Under the pieces are notes generated by a model. That model had not been told where the DNA came from. It did not search any database and saw only the letters and a list, made by a program, of their open reading frames with translations. A stretch of DNA of 41,501 bases from Bacillota bacterium (GTDB lineage Bacteria; Bacillota; Negativicutes; Sporomusales; Sporomusaceae): positions 1-41,501 of the forward strand of contig JAEZVB010000119.1 in NCBI GenBank assembly GCA_023443285.1, given 5' to 3'. The number at the start of each line of letters is the position of its first letter. Within the stretch, counting starts at the first letter, position 1. The position numbers and the translations under genes were made by a program. Shown one piece after another: positions 13,611 through 22,648 of the stretch.

Positions 13611-14951
13611 TTAGCACTGTTCTTGCTTAATTACCTCGGCTATAGCAGCAACAATACGTTCCAAATCTGTCAAATCCGGCCCTTCTGCCATTACGCGAAT
13701 TAGGGGTTCAGTGCCGGAAGGCCGCACCAGTATCCGGCCATTGTCGCCTAATTCCTGCTCGCCGGCTTTGATGGCAGCTGCGATCTTAGCATTCTCTTCC
13801 CAGCCTTGTTTGCTGGTAACGCGAATATTTACTAGTAGTTGCGGGAACCGGGTCATTACCTTGGCTAACTGCGACATTTTTTTGTTGCTTTGTTGTAACG
13901 CAGCCGCCAGTTTTAGGGCAGTAATTAAGCCATCGCCGGTTGTACTGTACTGACTAAAGATAATGTGACCTGATTGCTCACCACCAAGCACCAGCCTGTC
14001 TTTAAGCATGGCTTCCAGTACATAGCGGTCACCTACCGGTGTAACAAGTACTTTGCCGCCAGCATTTTTCATGGCCTGATGCAGTCCCAGGTTACTCATC
14101 ACAGTGGCAACCAGTGTTTTATCAATCAGAGTATTATTTTTGAGCATATCTAAGGCGCAGATGAGCATGATTTGATCGCCGTCAATTGCTTCGCCGGTTT
14201 CGTCAACAGCCAAACAGCGATCAGCATCCCCATCATTGGCGAGGCCAATATCTGCGTTGTTTTGCGCTACCGCAGCCTGTAATTGTTCCAGATGGGTAGA
14301 GCCGCAGCCTGCATTGATATTGATACCGTCAGGCTTATCATTTAGCACTATAACCTCTGCACCTAATGCCCGGAAGGCAGCAGGTGCCGCCTCATAAGCA
14401 GCGCCATTGGCGCAGTCTACTACAACTTTCAAGCCGTTTAACGAACCTTCCACTGTACCAACTGCGTAATTCACATATTCCTGCAGTAAATCATGCTTAT
14501 AGGTAATGAAGCCAACTCCGTCAGCGGTCGGACGCGGCATAGTATCTATATCGGCTACAATTAACTTCTCCAGTTCGTCTTCAACAGCATCAGGCAGCTT
14601 ATAGCCTGTGCCTGCAAAAAATTTAATGCCATTATCAGGATAGGGGTTATGCGATGCGGAAATAACAACACCTGCCTGCGCCCCATGTTTTCTGGTTAAA
14701 TAGGCTACTGCCGGAGTAGGCACAACCCCTAACAGTACCGCCTCGCCGCCTGCTGAACAAATGCCGGCCGCCAGCGCCGACTCCAGCATGTGTCCGGAAA
14801 TCCGGGTATCGCGCCCAATATAAAATACCGGTCGTTTATGTTCTTTGCCAAAATAGTCGGTTGCCGCCCGCCCCATTTTAAATGCAAGTTCAGGAGTAAG
14901 TTCGGCATTAGCTAAGCCGCGTACCCCGTCAGTTCCAAATAATCTTGCCAT
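13611..14951 (-). CDS. glmM: Phosphoglucosamine mutase (446 aa)
   Basis: GlmM converts glucosamine-6-phosphate to glucosamine-1-phosphate for UDP-GlcNAc. All four phosphohexomutase regions are present: the phosphoserine loop ISASHNP (Ser100), the metal loop NDGDADRC (around residue 240), the sugar loop GGEQSGH, and the phosphate-binding RPSGTEPLIRVM near the end. The length is typical. It follows the flavoprotein gene after 70 bases and precedes the glmS ribozyme. GlmM of several Firmicutes binds and inhibits CdaA, so its position in the same cluster has functional meaning. Confidence 0.98.
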   Translation of the reverse strand: MARLFGTDGVRGLANAELTPELAFKMGRAATDYFGKEHKRPVFYIGRDTRISGHMLESALAAGICSAGGEAVLLGVVPTPAVAYLTRKHGAQAGVVISASHNPYPDNGIKFFAGTGYKLPDAVEDELEKLIVADIDTMPRPTADGVGFITYKHDLLQEYVNYAVGTVEGSLNGLKVVVDCANGAAYEAAPAAFRALGAEVIVLNDKPDGININAGCGSTHLEQLQAAVAQNNADIGLANDGDADRCLAVDETGEAIDGDQIMLICALDMLKNNTLIDKTLVATVMSNLGLHQAMKNAGGKVLVTPVGDRYVLEAMLKDRLVLGGEQSGHIIFSQYSTTGDGLITALKLAAALQQSNKKMSQLAKVMTRFPQLLVNIRVTSKQGWEENAKIAAAIKAGEQELGDNGRILVRPSGTEPLIRVMAEGPDLTDLERIVAAIAEVIKQEQC

Positions 14952-15021
14952 GTAGATAAATGCTCCCTTCCATTTTCAGCGTAAATGTATATGTATTGTA
15001 TGAAAAATTCAATAGTGTGTG

Positions 15022-16617
15022 CTACACCTTATATTCGCGTATAAAGCTTATGGCTGCATTCAGGCCGTCCAGGGCAGCGCTCATAATGCCGCCGGCATAA
15101 CCGGCTCCCTCGCCAATAGGATAAAGCCCCGCTATGTTAACAGAACTATAGTCTTGTCCGCGAATAATCCGGACAGGTGCTGAGGTTCTGGTCTCAACCC
15201 CAGTAAGCACAGCGCCTGGATGATCAAACCCGTTAATCTTTCGGCCAAAATCAGGCAAGGCTTTGGCCAACGTTGCTGCAACAAAGTCCGGCAGGCACTC
15301 TCTAAGATCTGCCGGAGTTACACCAGGCTGATAGCTGGGGGTAACAAGATACTTACTGCCCCCACTTTTACCTGCCAAAAAGTCGCCAACGGTCTGCGCC
15401 GGTGCCTGATAGTTATGTCCCCCCAGCGCAAATGCCAGTCGTTCATAGCGGCGTTGGAATTCGATGCCGTCAAGCACACTCGGCCCGAAGTCGGCTGGAT
15501 TGACCGTAACAGCCAGTGCACTGTTGGCAATCTTGGAATCGCGTTTAAACAAGCTCATGCCGTTGGTTACAACACCACCGGCCTCCGATGCCGCCGCGAC
15601 TACCAAGCCGCCAGGGCACATGCAGAAAGAATAAGCTGCTCGGCCTACCGCCCGGTCTTGATATACAAGGGCATAGTCGGCCGCTCCCAGTTTGGGATGA
15701 CCGGCAGAACTGCCATACTGTGCCCGGTCAATTAACTCCTGCGGATGTTCAATGCGGACACCGACAGCAAATGACTTTGCTTCCATGGCAACCTTAGCCT
15801 GATGCAGCATTTGATAGGTATCGCGAGCACTGTGACCAATTGCTAATAGCAGCGTTTCGCACGGCAAAACACGGCTATCATTAATCGTAATCCCAGTCAG
15901 ACGACCGTCTTTAATTTCAATAGCCGTCAGTCTGGCTTCAAACTCAACCTGTCCACCCATTTCAATGATTTGAGTCCGGATATTTCTTACAACTTGCCTA
16001 AGCTTGTCTGTCCCAATATGGGGTTTGTGGAGATATTTTATTTCCGGCGGCGCTCCGGCAGCTACCAGAATGTCAAGAACCTCTGCCATCCGCGGATCAT
16101 TCACCCGAGTGGTAAGCTTTCCGTCAGAAAAAGTCCCGGCTCCCCCTTCACCAAACTGGACATTGCTCTGTTCATTAAATTTTCCGGTACTCCAAAAATC
16201 CGCAATATCCCGCGCGCGGTGGTCAACATCCCTGCCTCGTTCAATCAGCAGCGGTTTATATCCATGTTTAGCCAGCATAAAGGCGGTAAGCAAACCTGCC
16301 GGTCCGGCACCTACTACAATGGGACGGTTTGTTAGCGGTTTGCCGCCGGGTTTAATGTCTTCTGCAACTGTTGGTGTAACCTGGACTACATCTTTGTCGC
16401 CTGATAGACGGGACAATACCTGACCTGCGGGAATAGCCGCCTCGACTTCCAGCGTATAAACAAAAGTAATATTCGTCTTCCGGCGGGCATCGACAGCCCT
16501 CCGGACAATAGCCACGTGGCATATGTCATGTACCGGCAGCTTTAGCCGTCTGGCGGCTAATTGCTCCAGTGGTGTATCCTCAGTTAACGGTACGCGAAAA
16601 TTGCTGATTTTAAGCAA
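15022..16617 (-). CDS. COG2509-like FAD-dependent oxidoreductase (531 aa)
   Basis: Residues 1-90 form a small N-terminal domain (MLKISNFRVPLTEDTPLEQL with RRAVDARRK) found in this family. The FAD-binding Rossmann motif follows (VVGAGPAGLLTAFMLAKHG, about 100-118), then ERGRDV, QFGEGGAGTFSDGKLTTR and a C-terminal GEGAGYAGGIMSAALDGL that closes the flavin site. The family is an uncharacterised flavoprotein dehydrogenase group. A TTG start is used, with AAAGGAG about ten bases upstream. It lies 15 bases after cdaR and before glmM, inside the c-di-AMP/cell-wall operon. That suggests a link with wall precursor or redox sensing, but no reaction is known to me. Confidence 0.85.
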   Translation of the reverse strand: MLKISNFRVPLTEDTPLEQLAARRLKLPVHDICHVAIVRRAVDARRKTNITFVYTLEVEAAIPAGQVLSRLSGDKDVVQVTPTVAEDIKPGGKPLTNRPIVVGAGPAGLLTAFMLAKHGYKPLLIERGRDVDHRARDIADFWSTGKFNEQSNVQFGEGGAGTFSDGKLTTRVNDPRMAEVLDILVAAGAPPEIKYLHKPHIGTDKLRQVVRNIRTQIIEMGGQVEFEARLTAIEIKDGRLTGITINDSRVLPCETLLLAIGHSARDTYQMLHQAKVAMEAKSFAVGVRIEHPQELIDRAQYGSSAGHPKLGAADYALVYQDRAVGRAAYSFCMCPGGLVVAAASEAGGVVTNGMSLFKRDSKIANSALAVTVNPADFGPSVLDGIEFQRRYERLAFALGGHNYQAPAQTVGDFLAGKSGGSKYLVTPSYQPGVTPADLRECLPDFVAATLAKALPDFGRKINGFDHPGAVLTGVETRTSAPVRIIRGQDYSSVNIAGLYPIGEGAGYAGGIMSAALDGLNAAISFIREYKV

Positions 16618-16632
16618 TGGTTCCTATCTCCT

Positions 16633-17574
16633 TTAGCGTGACCCAACTTTTATCTTAACAATGACTTTCCCGGTCGTGCCGTTTGTGCCTTCAGGCAATT
16701 GAAGCTTGACCTCTTTGACTGTATCTTTGTTAATATCTAGCAAAGATATAGGTTCGGTTAAAATGGACTCCAACTTATCAAAGCCTTTGCCTGGCAGGGT
16801 TTCCGTAACTTCAATTTTTTCAGGCTGCGTAACAATACTCTGGATAATAAGGCCTGACGGTAATTCGCCCTGCGTAACCGGCTTCACATCCAGCAGTTTT
16901 TTGGCACCTACCATTGTCAGATTTATCGTTACTTTGGTTTTTTCCGGATAAATAGCGACACCTTGGACTTCTTTATCAGCACGATTAACGGGAACAAGCA
17001 CCGCATTTGCCGTAATATCACTGCTTTTTCCTGTCAAATCAACGGTTACCAAAACCTTTTCCACTGTGGTCACGACATTTCTCGGTCCCTCAACAGTAAC
17101 CTGTTGATTAGTAACCACTACCTTACCGGTTGCCACACCCTTTTCAGGCGTCCCTGTTAACCGTACTTCAACAGGTATTTGGCGGCTAATAGTAGCATCC
17201 AAATCCAGCTGCACTTTGTCAGGAGTAATCGATAGTAACTCCAGGTTAGGCGGAATACTTGCGCTGACAGTTACCGTATGACGTCCCTCACCGAGGCCTT
17301 TAACATCGATAAAAGCCTTCAGATCTTTATTAATTACCCCCGCGACCAAGTTACGGGGGCCACGAATTTTCACTTTGGCAACCTCAGGTATGTCCGAAAT
17401 TACATAGCTTGTTGCCGCATTGCGCACCTCAAGCGGCAGCGAAAATGTGGCTTCAAAGGGTGGATTCTGTTCATTCATAACATACATCCACATGATAATA
17501 GCCATGATAATAGCCAATATCTTAGGCACGATATTCTTGGTTTCCCCCGGTTTTTTGAAGTATTTGTCAACCAT
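16633..17574 (-). CDS. cdaR: CdaA regulator with YbbR domains (313 aa)
   Basis: CdaR has one N-terminal membrane helix (IVPKILAIIMAIIMWMYVM, about residues 16-34). Outside the membrane come repeated YbbR domains, recognisable by recurring patterns such as FSLPLEVRN, IPVEVRLTGTPEKGVATG and VEGPRNVVTTVEKVLVTVDL. In Gram-positive bacteria it binds CdaA and lowers c-di-AMP synthesis. Its ATG overlaps the cdaA stop (TGATG), with GGAGG eight bases upstream, so translation is coupled. A GTG one codon before is the alternative start. Confidence 0.93.
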   Translation of the reverse strand: MVDKYFKKPGETKNIVPKILAIIMAIIMWMYVMNEQNPPFEATFSLPLEVRNAATSYVISDIPEVAKVKIRGPRNLVAGVINKDLKAFIDVKGLGEGRHTVTVSASIPPNLELLSITPDKVQLDLDATISRQIPVEVRLTGTPEKGVATGKVVVTNQQVTVEGPRNVVTTVEKVLVTVDLTGKSSDITANAVLVPVNRADKEVQGVAIYPEKTKVTINLTMVGAKKLLDVKPVTQGELPSGLIIQSIVTQPEKIEVTETLPGKGFDKLESILTEPISLLDINKDTVKEVKLQLPEGTNGTTGKVIVKIKVGSR

Positions 17575-18389
17575 CACGACGGCCTCCAGCTAAATAGATC
17601 ACTTAGCGAAGAACTTCTTGCCACAAATAGCGGTGTAAGCTGCTCTTTTAGACTCTCTGCATCCATATATCTGTGCAACCTGCCGCCGCGGGCGAGCGAA
17701 ATAATCCCGGTCTCTTCGCTAACAATAATAACAATAGCGTCTGTCTGTTCACTGATACCGATAGCTGCCCGGTGTCTGGTACCCAGTTCTTTTGTAAGGC
17801 TCCTATCATCAGATAATGGCAACAAACAGCCTGCCGCTTGCACCCGGTTACCGCGAACAATGACAGCGCCATCATGTAGTGGCGTATTCGGAATAAAAAT
17901 ATTAATTAAAAATTCGCTTGATACCAGCCCGTCAACTTTGATACCGGTTTCAATATAATCATTTAAGCCTGTTTCACGTTCCACCACGATCAACGCGCCA
18001 ATTTTGTTCTTAGATAAAGCGGTAACGGTTGTCGCCAGTTCTCTAAAGAGATTTTCTCGTTCTTCCGCATTAAGCTGAGTCCTGTTTTGAAAAAATCGGC
18101 CTCGTCCCAAGTGTTCCAGCGCCCGCCTGAGCTCAGGCTGAAAGACAACTGGCAGCGCAACTAGTACCACTGTCATGGTCTTTTGTAATAGCCAGTTAAT
18201 TACATTGAGTTCCAGCCAGCGGCTAACCATAGTTGCTAATAGTAGCACCACAAGTCCCTTTAACAGCGCCACCGCCCGAGTATCTCTTATCATAACATAT
18301 AGCTTATATAAAAAATAAGCGACAATTACAATATCGATAATATCAAGAAAACCGATTGTAGAAATTATGCCCTTTATTTGTAATAACAT
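17574..18389 (-). CDS. cdaA: Membrane diadenylate cyclase (c-di-AMP synthase, 271 aa)
   Basis: CdaA makes cyclic di-AMP from two ATP. Three hydrophobic helices occupy residues 1-85 (IDIVIVAYFLYKLY; ALLKGLVVLLLATMVS; TMTVVLVALPVVF). The DisA_N cyclase domain follows, with the catalytic DGA (173-175, in PLHDGAVIV) and RHR (205-207, in GTRHRAAIG). ATG 18389 is preferred over an in-frame GTG three codons upstream because GAGG sits eight bases before it. It heads the cdaA-cdaR-flavoprotein-glmM series, the standard arrangement linking c-di-AMP with peptidoglycan precursor supply. Confidence 0.95.
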   Translation of the reverse strand: MLLQIKGIISTIGFLDIIDIVIVAYFLYKLYVMIRDTRAVALLKGLVVLLLATMVSRWLELNVINWLLQKTMTVVLVALPVVFQPELRRALEHLGRGRFFQNRTQLNAEERENLFRELATTVTALSKNKIGALIVVERETGLNDYIETGIKVDGLVSSEFLINIFIPNTPLHDGAVIVRGNRVQAAGCLLPLSDDRSLTKELGTRHRAAIGISEQTDAIVIIVSEETGIISLARGGRLHRYMDAESLKEQLTPLFVARSSSLSDLFSWRPS

Positions 18390-18530
18390 GCTGAACACCT
18401 CAAACCCGAAGTAAAAATGCAGTAGTCTATAGCTTTATTCTACCCAATAATAGGAAAACCTTTTAAGAAAATAGAGTTATAAAAAATTTATTAGTCCGGT
18501 TCTTCAGTATATTTATAGATAGTAGACAAA

Positions 18531-18560
18531 TTAGGCTTGCGCCTAATGGCACAAGCCTAA
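18531..18560 (-). terminator. Hairpin terminator after ilvE
   Basis: A 13-bp stem (18531-18543 with 18548-18560, one G-U in RNA) with a 4-base loop, 20 bases after the ilvE stop. The following U-tract is short (UUUGUC). Confidence 0.6.
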
Positions 18561-18580
18561 AAGTATATGCGAAAAATAAA

Positions 18581-19654
18581 TTACAACTTGGTTACCTCGT
18601 CCACCCAGCCAAAGTTATCAGCTACCCTGCCTTGCTGAATACCGGTTATGTAATCGAAAAGTTTCTGTGAGGTTTCACCGATCTTGTTATCGTTGATAAT
18701 AATATTTTTGCCTTTCCAGGAAAGCTCGCCAACAGGCGAAATTACAGCAGCTGTACCAGAACCAAATACTTCTTGCAAGTGGCCAGCAGCATGAGCCTCA
18801 TACACTTCTTCAATAGAAATGCGACGCTCAGAGACTTTCATCCCCCAAGACTTAGCCACCTCAAGAACTGAGCGACGGGTAATCCCGTTCAGGATACTGC
18901 CGTTAAGCTCCGGAGTAATAATCTCATTATCAATCTTGAAGAAGATATTCATTGTGCCGACTTCTTCAATGTATTTTTGCTCAAGGGCATCCAGCCAGAG
19001 TACCTGTGTATAGCCTTCCTCTTTCGCTATTTCGCCGGCTTTTAAGCTGGCTGCATAGTTAGCCGGAGTCTTGGCTTCGCCCAGACCGCCTTTAACCGCG
19101 CGGATAAAATGCTCCTCAACCTTGATTTTGACAGGTTTAAAACCGGAAGCATAGTAAGCGCCGACAGGGGAAAGGATGATAAATAAGGTATACTGCTCGG
19201 CTACTCTTACGCCAACATAAGGGTCAATCGAAATAACAAACGGCCGAATATAAAGGGAAGTACCTAATGCTTTTGGTACCCAGTCCTTATCAAGCTCGAT
19301 AAGTTTTTTCAAAGCACCATGTAGTACGTCAACGTCCATTTGCGGAATACTCAAAATATCCGCCGAGTTGTTGAACCGTTTCAGATGGTCTACTGGCCGG
19401 TATATAACTACACGGTTATCTTCAGTACGGAATGCCTTCATTCCCTCAAAAATAGCTTGACCATAGTGCAGTACCATGGCTGCCGGGGAAATGTCGAAAT
19501 CACCGTAGGGAACAATCCGGGCATTGTGCCAGCCTTTACCGCTGACATAGTCCATTGCAAACATATGGTCAGTAAAAATCTTACCAAACCCCAGTTTGTC
19601 ATCCGCGGGAAGAGTGCCGCGTTTTTCAGCCAGTGTAACAGCAATGTCTGTCAT
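18581..19654 (-). CDS. ilvE: Branched-chain amino acid aminotransferase (357 aa)
   Basis: A class IV PLP aminotransferase acting on leucine, isoleucine and valine. Marks are LHYGQAIFEGMKAFR, the double-Arg region IYRPVDHLKRFNNSA, NYAASLKAGEIAKEEGYTQV (the Lys of SLK is the likely Schiff-base residue), and LNGITRRSVLEVAKSWG. The length of about 357 matches the long bacterial/eukaryotic-type BCAT. AAGGAGG lies 9 bases before ATG. A sigma-A promoter overlaps the end of argH upstream, so ilvE can be expressed apart from the arginine genes. Confidence 0.95.
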   Translation of the reverse strand: MTDIAVTLAEKRGTLPADDKLGFGKIFTDHMFAMDYVSGKGWHNARIVPYGDFDISPAAMVLHYGQAIFEGMKAFRTEDNRVVIYRPVDHLKRFNNSADILSIPQMDVDVLHGALKKLIELDKDWVPKALGTSLYIRPFVISIDPYVGVRVAEQYTLFIILSPVGAYYASGFKPVKIKVEEHFIRAVKGGLGEAKTPANYAASLKAGEIAKEEGYTQVLWLDALEQKYIEEVGTMNIFFKIDNEIITPELNGSILNGITRRSVLEVAKSWGMKVSERRISIEEVYEAHAAGHLQEVFGSGTAAVISPVGELSWKGKNIIINDNKIGETSQKLFDYITGIQQGRVADNFGWVDEVTKL

Positions 19655-19698
19655 GTTAACAGGCCTCCTTGGGTGTATTTAGAGTGTACATTACGAAT

Positions 19699-19728
19699 AT
19701 TATAGAGTGGTTTTTGTATACATGTCAA
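19699..19728 (-). promoter_or_regulatory. Promoter of ilvE inside the argH 3' end
   Basis: Minus-strand -35 TTGACA (19723-19728) and -10 TATAAT (19699-19704), both perfect, 18 bp apart. The -35 falls on argH codons for Leu-Asp-Met and the -10 covers the argH stop codon. Confidence 0.8.
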
Positions 19729-21115
19729 GGTGTTTTTGTTGTTTTTCCAATACGGATTTGGCAACACTGAGTGTTTGTCCAACCTGAGTGGGCGATGTTC
19801 CTCCCAGCGAATTACGCGCAGCTACACAGGTCTCAATTGAAATTGCTTCCACAATGTCGTCTGCAAATAACGGGGAAAACTCTTTGAACTCTTGCAAGGT
19901 CAAATCAGCCAGTGTTTTTTGTTCACTCAGACAATACGCTACGCATTTACCGACAACTTCATGAGCCTGCCGGAATGGCAATCCTTTTTTAACAAGGTAG
20001 TCGGCCATATCGGTCGCATTGGAAAAATCGGTTTTCAGTGCCTGACGCATCGCCTCGCCGTTAACCTTCATGCCGCGCAGCATGGCAGCATATACAGTCA
20101 AGCTGAATTTAACAGTATCGATGGTATCAAACAGGCCTTCTTTGTCTTCCTGCAGGTCTTTGTTATACGCCAACGGCAAACCTTTGGCCACTGTCAGCAT
20201 AGCCATCAGGTGACCATACACGCGGCCAGTCTTACCCCGTACCAATTCAGCAACATCAGGATTTTTCTTCTGTGGCATAATACTAGAGCCGGTACAATGG
20301 GCGTCATCAAGCTCAATAAAAGAAAATTCGGTTGACGACCAGAGGATAATTTCTTCGCTTAGGCGGCTCAGGTGCATCATGAGTATGGAGGCAAACGACA
20401 AAAATTCCAGGATATAATCGCGGTCACTGACGGCATCTAGACTATTTTCATAGATACGGCCAAAGTTAAGTGCATGGGCTACTTGCTCCCGGTCAATCGG
20501 GAAGGTCGTTCCGGCTAGTGCCCCCGCCCCCAGTGGCATAATATCAGCCGATTCCCATACCCCGCCCAAACGCCGGAAGTCACGTTCCAGCATAAAGAAA
20601 TACGCCAGCATGTGATGAGAGTACAGAATAGGCTGCGCCCGTTGGAGATGGGTGTATCCAGGCATAATTACATCAGGATATTTTTGCGCCGTATCTAAAA
20701 TAGCCTGCTCTAAGTCAAAGAGCAGCTTGGCAATCTCGGCTACTTGTTCACGCACATACATATGGGTATCAAGTGCCACTTGGTCATTACGGCTGCGGGC
20801 TGTATGCAAGCGTCCACCTGCTTCGCCGATGCGTTCAGTCAGGCGTTTTTCAATATTCATATGGATATCTTCCAGCGATACTTCAAAACTGAAGTTACCG
20901 GCTTCAATATCAGCCAATATGCCTTTTAGCCCATCAATAATCAGCTTGGCATCTTCCTGACTGATAATCCCGCAGCTAGCGAGCATAGTTGCATGGGCAA
21001 TACTGCCGGTAATATCCTGGCGGTACATGCGGCTGTCAAAAGAAATGGAGGAGGTAAACTCCTCCACCATCACATCCGTGTTTTTGGCGAAACGTCCGCC
21101 CCACAGTTTACTCAT
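19700..21115 (-). CDS. argH: Argininosuccinate lyase (471 aa)
   Basis: It splits argininosuccinate to arginine and fumarate, the last step of arginine synthesis. The fumarase/aspartase superfamily marks are present: LWGGRFAK at the start, HTARSRNDQVALD (about 110), PGYTHLQRAQP (about 155) and the signature loop GSSIMPQKKNPDVAELVRGK (about 280), with the catalytic Ser in the loop. The C-terminus has SPTQV, as in this family. Its ATG overlaps the argG stop by 8 bases, so argG and argH are coupled. Its last codons carry the ilvE promoter. Confidence 0.97.
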   Translation of the reverse strand: MSKLWGGRFAKNTDVMVEEFTSSISFDSRMYRQDITGSIAHATMLASCGIISQEDAKLIIDGLKGILADIEAGNFSFEVSLEDIHMNIEKRLTERIGEAGGRLHTARSRNDQVALDTHMYVREQVAEIAKLLFDLEQAILDTAQKYPDVIMPGYTHLQRAQPILYSHHMLAYFFMLERDFRRLGGVWESADIMPLGAGALAGTTFPIDREQVAHALNFGRIYENSLDAVSDRDYILEFLSFASILMMHLSRLSEEIILWSSTEFSFIELDDAHCTGSSIMPQKKNPDVAELVRGKTGRVYGHLMAMLTVAKGLPLAYNKDLQEDKEGLFDTIDTVKFSLTVYAAMLRGMKVNGEAMRQALKTDFSNATDMADYLVKKGLPFRQAHEVVGKCVAYCLSEQKTLADLTLQEFKEFSPLFADDIVEAISIETCVAARNSLGGTSPTQVGQTLSVAKSVLEKQQKHLDMYTKTTL

Positions 21116-22334
21116 TGCTTTTCTTAGCCTCAGCTTTCATCATGGCGCGTACTTTAAGCGGCAACCCAAAGAGGTTAATAAAGCCCTCCGCATCGCCATG
21201 GTTGTATAATTCTTCACTGTCGCCAAAGGTTACGATTTTTTCGTTATAGAGAGAGTATGGCGATTTCGCGCCAGCACTTACGATATTACCTTTATATAAT
21301 TTCAGACGGACAGTACCGGTTACAGTCTCTTGGGTAGAATCCACAAAAGCGTCTAACGCTTCTCTGAGCGGCGCAAACCACATGCCATCATAAACCAGTT
21401 CGGCATATTTGATGGAAACCTGCTCTTTGTAATGCAAGGTAGCTCTGTCGAGAGTCAGATACTCAAGCTCACGGTGAGCGTAGTAGAGGATAGCTCCACC
21501 GGGATTTTCATACACGCCACGGGATTTCATACCAACAAGGCGGTTTTCTACAATGTCGGCAATACCAATACCGTTGGCAGCGCCGATTTCGTTAAGTTTG
21601 GTTAAAAGCGCAACAGAGTCCATTTTTACGCCGTCTACGGAAACCGGGATGCCTTTTTCAAAACCGACTTCAATATAGAGCGGTTTGTCAGGTGCTTTCT
21701 CCGGTGGGGTAGTAATCATATATACGTCATCTTTTGGCTCGTTAGCGGGATTCTCAAGGTCGGCGCCTTCATGGCTCAGATGCCAGATGTTGCGATCCAT
21801 GCTGTACGGACGGGCTTTTGAAACAGGCACGGGAATGCCATGCTTTTCAGCATAATCGATAGCATCTTCGCGGGAACGGATATTCCATACACGCCAGGGA
21901 GCAATGATTTTAAGGTGAGGAGCCAAAGCTTTTACAGTCAGCTCAAACCGCACCTGGTCATTACCTTTGCCGGTTGCACCGTGACAAATAGCGTCTGCGC
22001 CTTCTTTAATAGCGATGTCAACAAGAGCTTTGGCAATAATCGGACGGGCAAAAGAAGTGCCAAGCAGGTATTTGCCTTCATACACCGCACCGGCCTTCAA
22101 AGTCGGCCATACGTAGTCTTCCACAAAACTCTTGGTTAAATCTTCAATATATACCTTGCTGGCACCTGATTTGAGAGCCTTGTCATGGACAGGAGCCAAT
22201 TCATCGCCCTGACCAACGTCCGCACACATGGCAATAACTTCACAGCCATCATAGTTTTCCTTAAGCCAAGGAATAATAACCGAGGTGTCCAGGCCACCAG
22301 AGTAAGCCAGTACAACTTTTTTAATGTCACTCAT
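21108..22334 (-). CDS. argG: Argininosuccinate synthase (408 aa)
   Basis: It joins citrulline and aspartate using ATP. The PP-loop AYSGGLDTSV is near the N-terminus (residues 10-19). Further marks are HGATGKGNDQVRFE, RPYSMDRNIWHLSHEG and PGGAILYYAHRELE. The length is usual. AAGGGGG lies before ATG. It is separated from argF by a 514-bp gap full of repeat elements and a G-quadruplex motif, so a separate promoter is likely. A loosely ARG-box-like GAATAAAATATAAG about 75 bp upstream is too weak to call. Confidence 0.97.
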   Translation of the reverse strand: MSDIKKVVLAYSGGLDTSVIIPWLKENYDGCEVIAMCADVGQGDELAPVHDKALKSGASKVYIEDLTKSFVEDYVWPTLKAGAVYEGKYLLGTSFARPIIAKALVDIAIKEGADAICHGATGKGNDQVRFELTVKALAPHLKIIAPWRVWNIRSREDAIDYAEKHGIPVPVSKARPYSMDRNIWHLSHEGADLENPANEPKDDVYMITTPPEKAPDKPLYIEVGFEKGIPVSVDGVKMDSVALLTKLNEIGAANGIGIADIVENRLVGMKSRGVYENPGGAILYYAHRELEYLTLDRATLHYKEQVSIKYAELVYDGMWFAPLREALDAFVDSTQETVTGTVRLKLYKGNIVSAGAKSPYSLYNEKIVTFGDSEELYNHGDAEGFINLFGLPLKVRAMMKAEAKKSNE

Positions 22335-22440
22335 TCTATATTTCCCCCTTGATAGTAAGTTGGTAAATTAGTGATACGTTGTAAACTTATATTTTATTCG
22401 CCATTTGCTAAATTGTTCCTGCAAACAAACTACAAAAATT

Positions 22441-22510
22441 GAGATTGCCACGCTAACGCTCGCAATGACCGCTAAGCAGGCATTGCAAGTGAGTATGACG
22501 GAGCAATCTC
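22441..22510. repeat. REP-like element with GAGATTGC/GCAATCTC ends
   Basis: The ends are 8-bp perfect inverted repeats. The left arm includes CTCGCAATGAC, the wording of the TCATTGCGAG-type repeats common in many bacterial genomes. The size is about 70 bp and there is no coding potential. Confidence 0.7.
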
Positions 22511-22593
22511 GCTTTGAGTATTCTTCAAACCCACGCCCCAAAACCCTATGTTTCAGCTACGCTGAAACGAGCCGTAACTTCCGTAACCTCAAG

Positions 22594-22630
22594 CCCCCGA
22601 ACCCCAACACCCCTGGCACCCCCGTAACCC
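22594..22630 (-). other. Five-run G-quadruplex motif
   Basis: The plus strand has C-runs of 5, 4, 4, 5 and 3 bases separated by spacers of 3, 4, 5 and 4. The minus strand and the arg transcript are therefore G-rich and satisfy the standard four-run rule with one run to spare. Confidence 0.7.
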
Positions 22631-22648
22631 AAAAGTCATGGACTGCCG

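Noticed and set aside
22380..22420. ARG box upstream of argG
   Set aside because: GAATAAAATATAAG matches only half of the consensus and no promoter is clearly aligned with it.
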